From NCBI GenBank assembly GCA_024225875.1, contig JAAEMD010000236.1:1-6601 (forward strand): a stretch of 6,601 bases of DNA. Reading direction: 5' to 3'. The position numbers and the translations under genes are program-made. Of the stretch, positions 1-6,101 are shown piece after piece; the stretch's first letter is position 1; each line of letters opens with the position of its first letter. The notes beneath the pieces were generated by a model. The model had not been told where the DNA came from and ran no database searches. It saw only the letters and a program-made list of their open reading frames with translations. This DNA is from a bacterium (lineage in GTDB: Bacteria; Margulisbacteria; Marinamargulisbacteria; JAAEMD01).

Positions 1-29
1 GTCGGACATTTTACTTTGGATCAGCTATA
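1..29 (+). repeat. Right arm of a palindromic MITE-like element, truncated by window edge
   Basis: Bases 1-29 match bases 820-848 at 27 of 29 positions (differences at 9 and 14). They are therefore the end of a second copy of the palindrome described at 732-848. They match the right arm of that copy better than the reverse complement of its left arm (2 versus 5 differences), so the two copies are probably in the same orientation. The copy ends in GCTATA, only a few bases before the ribosome binding site of the following gene. The rest of the copy lies outside the window. Confidence 0.8.
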
Positions 30-33
30 AAAC

Positions 34-38
34 AGGGG
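34..38 (+). promoter_or_regulatory. Ribosome binding site of the pseudouridine synthase gene
   Basis: AGGGG lies five bases before the ATG at 44, a good Shine-Dalgarno position. It supports 44 as the start. It sits just outside the palindromic element that ends near base 29. Confidence 0.7.
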
Positions 39-43
39 TTTTT

Positions 44-736
44 ATGGTTATAAGAATACAAAAGTATTTATCGGAAAAAGGGATTCTTTCAAGAAGAAAA
101 GCAGAAGAGTATCTTAAAAAAGGCTGGATAATTATAAATGGTAAAGTTGCAACAGAAACAGGAATAAAAATAGATCCTGAAAAAGATGAGGTAAAGCTGG
201 CCCCGGAAATATATGAAATAAAAAAAAACTATTGTTATCTCATATTCAATAAACCTGCAGGGATACTGACAAACTGTCCAGGCCCGGGGGAAAAAGAAAT
301 AACTGATTTACTGCCCAAAAAATATCAGCATTTAAACAGCATAGGCCGACTGGACAAAGATTCTTCAGGACTTATCATTATGACTGATGACGGTATTTTA
401 GCCAAATCAATACTAAACAGTAAAAACAAACATGAAAGAGAGTATGAAGTAGTAATAAATAAACCACTGACAAATGATATGAAAATCAGTCTTGAAGAAG
501 GAGTTTTTATATTAGGATCAAAAACACTGCCTGTAACCATAAAAAAAACAGGTGCCTGCAAATTTATAATTACAATGAAAGAAGGCCGGAACCGTCAAAT
601 AAGACGTATGTTACGTTCAGTTTATGCCCGAGTAGTATCTCTGAAAAGAATACGTTTCGGTAATATAAAACTTGATAAGCTGAAAACAGGCCATTATCGT
701 CAATTAAATAAAGCAGAGATCAATGGTTTCTTATAG
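44..736 (+). CDS. rRNA pseudouridine synthase, RsuA/RluB/RluF family
   Basis: Predicted to isomerise a specific uridine in ribosomal RNA to pseudouridine in the cytoplasm. The 230-aa protein has the family architecture. An N-terminal S4 RNA-binding domain spans about residues 2-48 (RIQKYLSEKGILSRRKAEEYL, then a VNGK-like INGK). NKPAG follows at 69-73, then the catalytic motif GRLDKDSSGL at 101-110 with Asp104 as the expected nucleophile. The second signature GRNRQIRRM is at 181-189. The GRLDKDS motif and the following N-K-H-E-x-E-Y segment resemble the RluF subgroup (23S rRNA, E. coli Psi2604) more than RsuA. The protein is shorter than E. coli RluF, so the target base is not certain. Start ATG 44 has a good ribosome binding site. 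The stop TAG (734-736) lies within the terminal inverted repeat of the downstream palindrome, so the last one or two residues may have been altered by insertion. A flavoprotein gene follows on the same strand after the palindrome. Confidence 0.93.
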   Translation: MVIRIQKYLSEKGILSRRKAEEYLKKGWIIINGKVATETGIKIDPEKDEVKLAPEIYEIKKNYCYLIFNKPAGILTNCPGPGEKEITDLLPKKYQHLNSIGRLDKDSSGLIIMTDDGILAKSILNSKNKHEREYEVVINKPLTNDMKISLEEGVFILGSKTLPVTIKKTGACKFIITMKEGRNRQIRRMLRSVYARVVSLKRIRFGNIKLDKLKTGHYRQLNKAEINGFL

Positions 737-848
737 CAGAATCAAAATGAAATGTCCGTTTAAATGGCTGAGCGCATGTGTACAGGCGTACATAAACGAA
801 GCCATTTGAAAACTTATGTGTCGGACAGTTTATTTTGGATCAGCTATA
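732..848. repeat. ~117-bp imperfect palindrome, MITE-like element
   Basis: The whole segment folds on itself. Outer arms 732-758 and 822-848 pair at 22 of 27 positions plus two G-T wobbles, and include TATAGC/GCTATA ends and TGTCCG (753-758) with CGGACA (822-827). A second stem pairs 759-769 with 800-810 (AAATGGCT/AGCCATTT, 10 pairs plus one wobble). A tip stem pairs 777-783 with 788-794 around a 4-base loop. The only large asymmetry is 811-821, unpaired on the right side. It encodes no protein. A second copy of the right arm sits at 1-29. Short size, near-complete inverted symmetry, A/T-rich ends and recurrence fit a non-autonomous transposable element. As RNA it would be a long hairpin between two same-strand genes and could affect termination or stability. 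The parent transposon family cannot be named from this window. Confidence 0.8.
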
Positions 849-875
849 TAAATAATAAAAAGCAAATTGAAAGTC

Positions 876-880
876 TGGAT
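876..880 (+). promoter_or_regulatory. Weak ribosome binding site deciding the flavoprotein start
   Basis: GGA at 877-879 is six bases before the ATG at 886 but only three before the in-frame GTG at 883. The spacing favours the ATG. The complementarity is short, so this site is weak. Confidence 0.45.
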
Positions 881-885
881 TTGTG

Positions 886-2469
886 ATGAAAAATAATCGT
901 TATCTTTTAGAGCAGCTGAAAATATCAGTCAACTGTTATTCCAGCATAGAAAATTTAATAAGCAGCTTATCTTATGAAATTTCAAAAGAAATAGTTGATT
1001 TTGAAATAGTAAAGAAGTCTATTGATGCCAGAAATAAAGATAATATTTTATTTGTTTTTACAATAATAATTACAACTAAAAATATTTTAGATCTTAAAAA
1101 AATCAAAAAATTAAAAATAACTCCTTACACACAAAAAAAAGATAAGACCTTAAATGTTATAAACAGTGCCTTAAAAAAAACACAGCCGGTTATAGTCGGA
1201 ATGGGACCAGCAGGAATATTCTGTGCTTTAAGATTTCTTGATTATGGCATTATTCCAACAATTATTGAACGAGGAGAGAAGGTTGAAAGCAGAGCTGAAA
1301 AAGTATCATCTTTCTGGAAAAGTGGCATACTGGATACTGAAAGTAACGTTATGTTCGGAGAAGGCGGAGCCGGTACTTTTTCAGATGGAAAGCTGCATAC
1401 CCAGGTCAATAATAGTCTAAATAAGTATATTAAAAAAAAACTTGTCCTGTTTGGAGCTCCTGATGAAATTTTATTTGAATCAAAACCACATATTGGAACA
1501 GACAAACTAATCAGTGTATTAAAGAAAGTAAGATCTTATCTGGAAAAAAATAATGTAAAGATTCTTTTCTCAAATAAAGTTATAGATATTATTCTTAAAA
1601 AAACCGAAATTAAAGAAGTCGTTTTAAACAACTATCAGTCAATATTAACAAATAATATCTTCCTGGCGACTGGTCATTCTGCGCATGACACATATGAAAT
1701 GTTATATAAGAAAGGAATCTATTTCGAACCAAAACCTTTTGCTGCAGGAGTAAGGATTGAGCATCCACAGCAGTTAATAAATGAAATTCAATACGGTTCC
1801 AAAAATAAAAACAACCCTGCCCTGGGAGCTTCTCCATATAAACTTACCTGTAAAACGACTACCGGAAGAAACGTTTTTTCATTTTGTATGTGCCCTGGAG
1901 GAATAGTAATTTGCAGCAGTAACCAGCAAAACAGGTTAGTAATCAATGGAATGAGCAACTATAAAAGAAATTCAGAGTTTGCCAATAGTGCGATTGTTGT
2001 AAGTATATTACCTGATGATTTTATTAAGTCTTCACCAGTAGACGGGTTAACTTTTATCAGAGAATATGAGAAGCGCGCATTTAGCGCTGCATCAAACTTC
2101 CAGGCCCCTGCTCAGAAACTAAATGATTTCCTGACTGACAAAGTATCAGATTCTTTACCTCGTTCTTCTTACAAACCAGCAATAGAATCAGTTAATTTAA
2201 ATACTATCTACCCTGAATTTATCAATTCAGCTCTTAAGGAAGCTTTTTATGCTTTTAATAATAAAATGAAAGGTTTCATAAGTAATGATGCCTTATTAAT
2301 CGGGATAGAAACCAGGACATCATCTCCAGTAAGATTACCTAGAAAAAAAAATTATGAGCATATACAAATTAAAGGTCTTTATCCAGTGGGAGAAGGGAGC
2401 GGGTATGCAGGAGGAATTATGAGCTCTGCCATAGATGGGATTAAAGCTGTGGACAGCTACCTTTCATAA
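886..2469 (+). CDS. FAD-dependent dehydrogenase, COG2509 family
   Basis: A cytoplasmic flavoprotein of 527 aa, the usual size of the uncharacterised COG2509 NAD(P)/FAD-dependent oxidoreductases. Residues are numbered from ATG 886. The N-terminal ~100 residues form a Lys/Ile-rich domain typical of this family. The Rossmann FAD-binding motif GMGPAG is at 105-110, followed by the acidic end of the second strand (IIERG, 126-130). Family-conserved blocks follow: GEGGAGTFSDGK at 158-169, ATGHSAHDT at 261-269, CMCPGG at 334-339, GIETRTSSPVR at 473-483 and GEGSGYAGG at 502-510, the last contacting FAD in related folds. The substrate is not known for the family, so the reaction is left open. No membrane segment or signal peptide is seen. 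An in-frame GTG at 883 directly precedes the chosen ATG; the ribosome binding site spacing favours the ATG. It lies 37 bp beyond the palindromic element and may be co-transcribed with the pseudouridine synthase. Confidence 0.92.
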   Translation: MKNNRYLLEQLKISVNCYSSIENLISSLSYEISKEIVDFEIVKKSIDARNKDNILFVFTIIITTKNILDLKKIKKLKITPYTQKKDKTLNVINSALKKTQPVIVGMGPAGIFCALRFLDYGIIPTIIERGEKVESRAEKVSSFWKSGILDTESNVMFGEGGAGTFSDGKLHTQVNNSLNKYIKKKLVLFGAPDEILFESKPHIGTDKLISVLKKVRSYLEKNNVKILFSNKVIDIILKKTEIKEVVLNNYQSILTNNIFLATGHSAHDTYEMLYKKGIYFEPKPFAAGVRIEHPQQLINEIQYGSKNKNNPALGASPYKLTCKTTTGRNVFSFCMCPGGIVICSSNQQNRLVINGMSNYKRNSEFANSAIVVSILPDDFIKSSPVDGLTFIREYEKRAFSAASNFQAPAQKLNDFLTDKVSDSLPRSSYKPAIESVNLNTIYPEFINSALKEAFYAFNNKMKGFISNDALLIGIETRTSSPVRLPRKKNYEHIQIKGLYPVGEGSGYAGGIMSSAIDGIKAVDSYLS

Positions 2470-2536
2470 ACAGGTAAATATAGAGTTTAGAGTAAGCTTT
2501 AGAGTAAACTATATATACTGTATAATAGTATTTATG

Positions 2537-2570
2537 AAAGATAATTTTTAAATATAATTGTTTTATCTTT
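2537..2570 (+). terminator. Weak A/T hairpin after the flavoprotein gene
   Basis: AAAGATAA (2537-2544) and TTATCTTT (2563-2570) form an exact 8-bp inverted repeat with an 18-base loop, 67 bp after the stop codon. The stem has one G-C pair and the following bases are A-rich, so this is at best a poor intrinsic terminator. It is listed because nothing better is visible between 2470 and 2705. Confidence 0.2.
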
Positions 2571-2608
2571 AAAAATACAGTAAAATTTTTTTTTATCTAC
2601 TAATATAT

Positions 2609-2638
2609 TTGAAAAATAAATATTTTATTTACTATAAC
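2609..2638 (+). promoter_or_regulatory. Candidate sigma-A promoter for the BASS-family transporter
   Basis: TTGAAA (2609-2614) and TATAAC (2633-2638), 18 bases apart, each match the vegetative consensus at five of six positions. Transcription would begin near 2645, giving a leader of about 60 bases that contains the ribosome binding site. The spacer is so A/T-rich that chance matches are likely; another weaker pair (TTGTTT 2558, TAAAAT 2581, spacing 17) exists upstream. Confidence 0.4.
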
Positions 2639-2693
2639 ATCATCATTTACACAAATTTAAGCGTACCTAAAAAAAGGGGGAAAACTTTAATTT

Positions 2694-2699
2694 AAGGGG
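2694..2699 (+). promoter_or_regulatory. Ribosome binding site of the BASS-family gene
   Basis: AAGGGG lies six bases before ATG 2706 and supports that start. A G-run at 2676-2680 is too far upstream to serve this codon. Confidence 0.7.
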
Positions 2700-2705
2700 T
2701 AATAA

Positions 2706-3623
2706 ATGATTGTTCAAAATAAAATTGACCGTTTTTTCTGGATATTTCTGATTCTGGGCGTACTAATCGGATTTCTAGTTCCTGACCTGTTAAATCCTTT
2801 TGAAGGCTATGTTAGATACATTGTCATGATTATTATGGGGTTATTGTTTTTAAAGGTAGATATTCTCGACCTTATAACACATATTAAAAAACCATGGTTT
2901 ATTTTATATGTCTGTTTTATTAATATGATTGTTACACCTGTAATTATCTATATACTTTTTCATTCATTCGGAACAGACTTTGCAATTGCTGTAGTTTTAC
3001 TGGCATCATTACCATCCGGAGTAACAGCAGCAGTAATTACGGACATAATGAAGGGCCGGACCCCTTTATCTTTAACAATTATTATAGTAACTAACCTTGT
3101 AGCTACATTTACCATACCTTTTATCTTCTGGCTTCTGTTTAAAACAAGCTTAAGCTTATCCTACTGGCACCTTTTCAAGGACCTGGCATCAATAGTATTT
3201 ATCCCTTTATTGATAGCAAAAATACTTAAAAGAGTTTTAATCAAAGAGCATATCATACTGAAACTACAGGATTATGCTAATGTTTTAATAATGATACTGG
3301 TATCTTTAATGATTATGATTTCCGTTGCTTATCAGGCAGACTATATTCTTACAAACTACAAAGAGCTTTTAAAAATACTGGGTATACTTTACATTTTGTT
3401 TTTTACTCTTCAAATAATTGGTTATTTCAGTGTTTTCTGGCGCAATAAAAAAGGCGGCAAGGTTGCTGTATCAAATTCTAATATGGTTATGAATATTTTC
3501 CTTGGAATTTTATTAGGTTTAGCATTTTTCCCACCCAAAGTAGTAACTATCATTATTATGGCATTTATACCATGGAGTACAATGATAGTAGCGAAACACT
3601 GGTACAAAAAGTATTTACCCTGA
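2706..3623 (+). CDS. Bile acid:sodium symporter (BASS/SBF) family membrane transporter
   Basis: An integral cytoplasmic-membrane protein of 305 aa with about ten hydrophobic segments (roughly residues 10-28, 37-55, 63-85, 92-111, 120-145, 157-174, 190-209, 220-245, 258-275 and 278-297), matching the size and topology of SBF/BASS transporters. The best family signature is in the middle: LLASLPSGVTAAVITDIMKG (98-117), followed by LSLTIIIVTNLVATFTIPFI (121-140). This corresponds to the conserved A-x-x-P-x-G block and the following helix with Asn. A second Asn-containing segment, VSNSNMVMNIFLG at 255-267, stands where the second unwound-helix region is expected, but lacks the usual E-x-G-x-Q-N form. 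Members move organic anions with sodium, and distant relatives (ACR3) export arsenite; the substrate here cannot be assigned. It has its own upstream spacer and candidate promoter, and ends convergently 36 bp from the S4 gene with no clear terminator between. Confidence 0.85.
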   Translation: MIVQNKIDRFFWIFLILGVLIGFLVPDLLNPFEGYVRYIVMIIMGLLFLKVDILDLITHIKKPWFILYVCFINMIVTPVIIYILFHSFGTDFAIAVVLLASLPSGVTAAVITDIMKGRTPLSLTIIIVTNLVATFTIPFIFWLLFKTSLSLSYWHLFKDLASIVFIPLLIAKILKRVLIKEHIILKLQDYANVLIMILVSLMIMISVAYQADYILTNYKELLKILGILYILFFTLQIIGYFSVFWRNKKGGKVAVSNSNMVMNIFLGILLGLAFFPPKVVTIIIMAFIPWSTMIVAKHWYKKYLP

Positions 3624-3659
3624 AACAGGATTAATAAAAGCTCTACAAGTTACTGCCTG

Positions 3660-3872
3660 CTATTGTAAGATGATTTCTATATCTTCAAATATGACAGTAT
3701 CTCCGGGCCTGAGTTTTCGGCGTTTACGGGTCTCAAGCTCTCCATTTACTTTAAGCTTATTATCTTCTATCAGAGCTTTGGCTTCACCGCCACTCTGACA
3801 GATATTCATAAGCTTAAGTAACTTATTGAGTGCTATATATTCGCTGGTTAAATTAAATATAGTGTTTTTCAT
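3660..3872 (-). CDS. Small S4-domain RNA-binding protein, YaaA/YbcJ family
   Basis: A complete 70-aa protein consisting of a single S4-like fold, the normal length of the family of B. subtilis YaaA and E. coli YbcJ (COG2501). The core is LNKLLKLMNICQSGGEAKAL at 15-34, then the K-V-N-G-E-L-E-T-R-K-R-R-K-L run at 41-54 and P-G-D-T-V at 56-60, the RNA-binding loop and final strand. Members bind structured RNA, and the B. subtilis homologue has been linked to the ribosome, but no enzyme activity is expected. In many Bacillota it sits between dnaN and recF; here it does not. The start ATG at 3872 is preceded by a modest GAGA-type ribosome binding site. It lies 68 bp downstream of the peptidase gene on the same strand and could be co-transcribed with it. 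It is convergent with the BASS-family transporter. Confidence 0.88.
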   Translation of the reverse strand: MKNTIFNLTSEYIALNKLLKLMNICQSGGEAKALIEDNKLKVNGELETRKRRKLRPGDTVIFEDIEIILQ

Positions 3873-3927
3873 ATCAGATCTCTTTGCTGTACGTTAATTT
3901 AATATAAGTATATTTTATTATTTTAAT

Positions 3928-3958
3928 CCGGAACAGTATTCTAAAACTGGCCTTCCGG
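3928..3958 (-). repeat. G/C-rich hairpin spanning the peptidase stop codon
   Basis: CCGGAACAG (3928-3936) pairs with CTG (3947-3949) and TTCCGG (3953-3958), with a 3-base bulge and a 10-base loop that includes most of the peptidase stop codon (3941-3943). It is unusually G/C-rich for this window. On the minus strand it is followed by an A-rich stretch rather than a T-run, so it is not a standard intrinsic terminator; it could weaken read-through or protect the transcript end. Confidence 0.35.
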
Positions 3959-5915
3959 CTTAGAGTTGTTATATTTTATTAAATAATTTTCAAACCAGCT
4001 GACATTTCTTTGAAGACTGTCTGTAATATTTTCTGGCTTTCTCAGGATATGGCCTTCACCAGGGTAGACTACTAACTCAATATCCGCACTGGTATGTTTT
4101 AAGGCAGTAAAAAATTCTTTTGCCTGGCTGACTGGTACTCTTTTATCATTCTGGCCATGCTGAATTAAAACCGGGGTCTTAATATTTTTAATCCTGAAAA
4201 GTGGAGAATGTTTGACATATAGTTCGGGCTTATCATATGGCAGTTCTTTGAAATAATAAGGTATCCAGTCGTTCATATCATTTGTACCGAAAAGACTGAC
4301 TATATTGACAAATCCAGCACCAACTGAAGCAGCTCTAAACCTGTCAGTCCTGGAAATAATCATTGCTGTAAGATACCCACCATAACTCCACCCGGCTATA
4401 CCCAGACGGTCAGGATCTACAATTTTTATATCATTGATAAGATAATCAATACCAGTCATTACATCTTCGTAATCCAGTTCACCCCAGTTTAAAATCAGCT
4501 CTCGTTTAAACTTTTCGCCATAGCCTGTACTGCCCCTTGGATTCGGCAATAAAATCATAATACCTTTAGAGGCCAGGGTTTGTGTTGGATAACTCCACCT
4601 GCCATTCGCAAAACGGTTACTGACACAGTTTGCAGGTCCGCCATGAACCCTGACTAAAAGGGGATACTTCTTCGCTGGATCAAAGTTTACAGGCTTAACA
4701 AGTAAGCCTTCGATAATAGTACCATCCGAACTTTGCCAGTGAATAATTTCAGTCCGACCTGAATCTCGATTTTTTAAGACACTATTAACAAAGGTCATCT
4801 GCTGTAGATGCAATTCTGGAAAACTGGAAAGAAATAGTTCCTGAGGGTAATTTTCGTTTTCTCTGGTAAAAGCAGCTTTAGTAAAATCTTTAGAAAAAAT
4901 AAAGTTCTCCCAGCAATGATTACCTGTAGTTATCTGTTCAGTTTTTTCAGTATTAATGTCTATACTGTAAAGCTGGTAGCTTACACCCTGCTCCACCTGG
5001 TAATAGAGTCTGTTACTATCAGGTGAACAGGCATAAATCTTATTTATACGATCATCACCGTTATTATCAAATATTTTTGTTTTCTTATTTTCCAGATTAT
5101 AAACAGCGATCTTAGTAGCTCCCAGCCACATTTGAGGCCAGTCATCAGCCAGAGTTAAGTAATAAATATAATTACCATCAGTAGAAAACTCAGGCTTCCA
5201 TACCGGATGAATTTTTTTTCCAGACTCTACCATAGAAATTTTCTTTGTCTTGATATTTATTAAACCAGCAGACGAGGCTAACGCATCTTTAATTTCAGGG
5301 GTTTGCTGTGATGAAAAAACAATCTGTTTTCCATCTGGAGAAAAATCAAAATCCGTTACTATAAAATTACCAGTTGTTATTCTGGTTTGTTTTTTAGTTT
5401 CAAGATCTATCAACCATAAGTGCGTAGATAAAAAATCAGAATCTTTGTGAAGAACCTTGATGCTTTCCTTTTCAGGATCAGGCTCCAGCATTAGAAAAGC
5501 TATATATTTACCATTTGGAGACCAGGCAAAATTTTTAACAGGCTGATCTGACGTTTTTATATTATAAGTATGTCCCAGGAAAAAAGACAAAAAGGGACTG
5601 GCATCAAAGTCATAAATACAAAGCTTCCCGTTTTTTATATAAGCTATTTTCTTTCCGTCATAAGACCATTTTGATAAATAGCCACTGTCTATTTTTTTAT
5701 CTTCTACTTGAGGATTTTTTAAATCTTTTATATAAAGATTAACCTGGTCTGAGTAAAGAAGTTTTGTATCGTCTGGTGAAAAAGAGATATTATTAATTTT
5801 TTTAATATCAAGAACATCTTTAATAGATAATGGCTCAGCAATCAGAATATCAGCGCCAGATAAAAAGAATAATATTATGCAAAAAACAACTGTTTTACTT
5901 ATTGGTAAGCTCCAT
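3941..5915 (-). CDS. S9-family serine peptidase (acylaminoacyl/dipeptidyl peptidase type), apparent 1-nt frameshift near start
   Basis: A prolyl-oligopeptidase-family peptidase expected to cleave short peptides. Uninterrupted from TTG 5590 to TAG 3941 it is 549 aa (numbering below). An N-terminal beta-propeller carries PD40-type repeats (WSPNGKYIAFL near 24, FSPDGKQIVF near 88). The C-terminal alpha/beta hydrolase has HGGP oxyanion segment 316-319, nucleophile Ser402 in GWSYGG, probable acid Asp482 in HGQNDKRVP and His514 in GEGHI. The frame remains open upstream of 5590 to a stop at 5933-5935. Codons from 5902 to 5591 encode a hydrophobic segment (VVFCIILFFLSGADILIA) and further propeller repeats (FSPDDTKLLYS, WSYDGKKIAYI), but contain no ATG, GTG or TTG. 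ATG 5915 (MELT...) joins this frame if one base near 5903 is removed, giving about 657 aa, normal for the family, with a signal peptide. So the protein is probably exported. Either the gene is mutated or the base is an assembly error. A truncated product from TTG 5590 would lack export signal and part of the propeller. Confidence 0.85.
5895..5915 (-). other. Start region of the peptidase with predicted frameshift
   Basis: Reading from ATG 5915 gives M-E-L-T-N-K and then TAA at 5897-5895. The coding frame of the peptidase is entered at ATA 5902, one base further on. Dropping one base from the ACCAATA stretch gives MELTISKTVVFCII, a convincing start of a signal peptide. An earlier ATG at 5922, better placed after GGA (5929-5927), reads seven codons to a stop at 5901-5899 and would need one inserted base instead. 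Non-canonical initiation at ATA 5902 is possible but unlikely. Confidence 0.6.
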
Positions 5916-5956
5916 GGTTCATTATTTCCAGGTTAGATATATGTTCATTTCAAATA

Positions 5957-5992
5957 ATTATACAGGTATTTATCAATAATAATTACCTGTAT
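5957..5992 (-). promoter_or_regulatory. Inverted repeat overlapping a TATAAT -10 box upstream of the peptidase
   Basis: ATACAGGTA (5960-5968) and TACCTGTAT (5984-5992) form an exact 9-bp inverted repeat with a 15-base spacer. On the minus strand a perfect TATAAT (5962-5957) overlaps the end of the repeat, 35-42 bases before the candidate ATGs, a normal promoter distance. No good -35 is seen 17 bases upstream. The overlap suggests an operator controlling the peptidase promoter. Alternatively the repeat is a hairpin terminating the permease transcript, but the minus-strand tail is not a clean T-run; on the plus strand it is followed by TTTTT, where no gene reads. Confidence 0.4.
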
Positions 5993-6101
5993 TTTTAAAG
6001 ATTTCTTTTATAACATACTTTAATTTTATAAGCACACTATACAAAACCGATAATCTATTATGAGCAATGAATATCTTACAATTATTATTTGACTGTACCT
6101 G

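Noticed and set aside
325..561. Minus-strand open frame of 78 codons
   Set aside because: It lies antisense within the well-supported pseudouridine synthase gene and has no recognisable domain or start signal.
1238..1505. Overlapping open frames on both strands inside the flavoprotein gene
   Set aside because: The flavoprotein frame carries the conserved FAD-binding and family motifs here; the alternatives are shadows with no motifs.
1610..1837. Minus-strand 75-codon open frame
   Set aside because: Antisense to conserved flavoprotein sequence (the ATGHSAHDT block), with no supporting signal.
2470..2705. Possible riboswitch or small RNA in the spacer before the BASS-family gene
   Set aside because: The stretch is extremely A/T-rich; only a weak 8-bp dyad and a direct repeat TTTAGAGTAA (near 2476-2500) are seen, with no recognisable aptamer structure.
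3422..3607. Minus-strand 61-codon open frame
   Set aside because: Antisense to the last helices of the BASS-family gene; hydrophobic residues merely mirror A/T-rich codons.
3624..3659. Bidirectional terminator between the convergent transporter and S4 genes
   Set aside because: Only a 4-base CAGG/CCTG complementarity is present and there is no T-run on either strand.
5250..5450. Plus-strand 66-codon open frame
   Set aside because: Antisense to peptidase propeller repeats, which are clearly coding on the minus strand.
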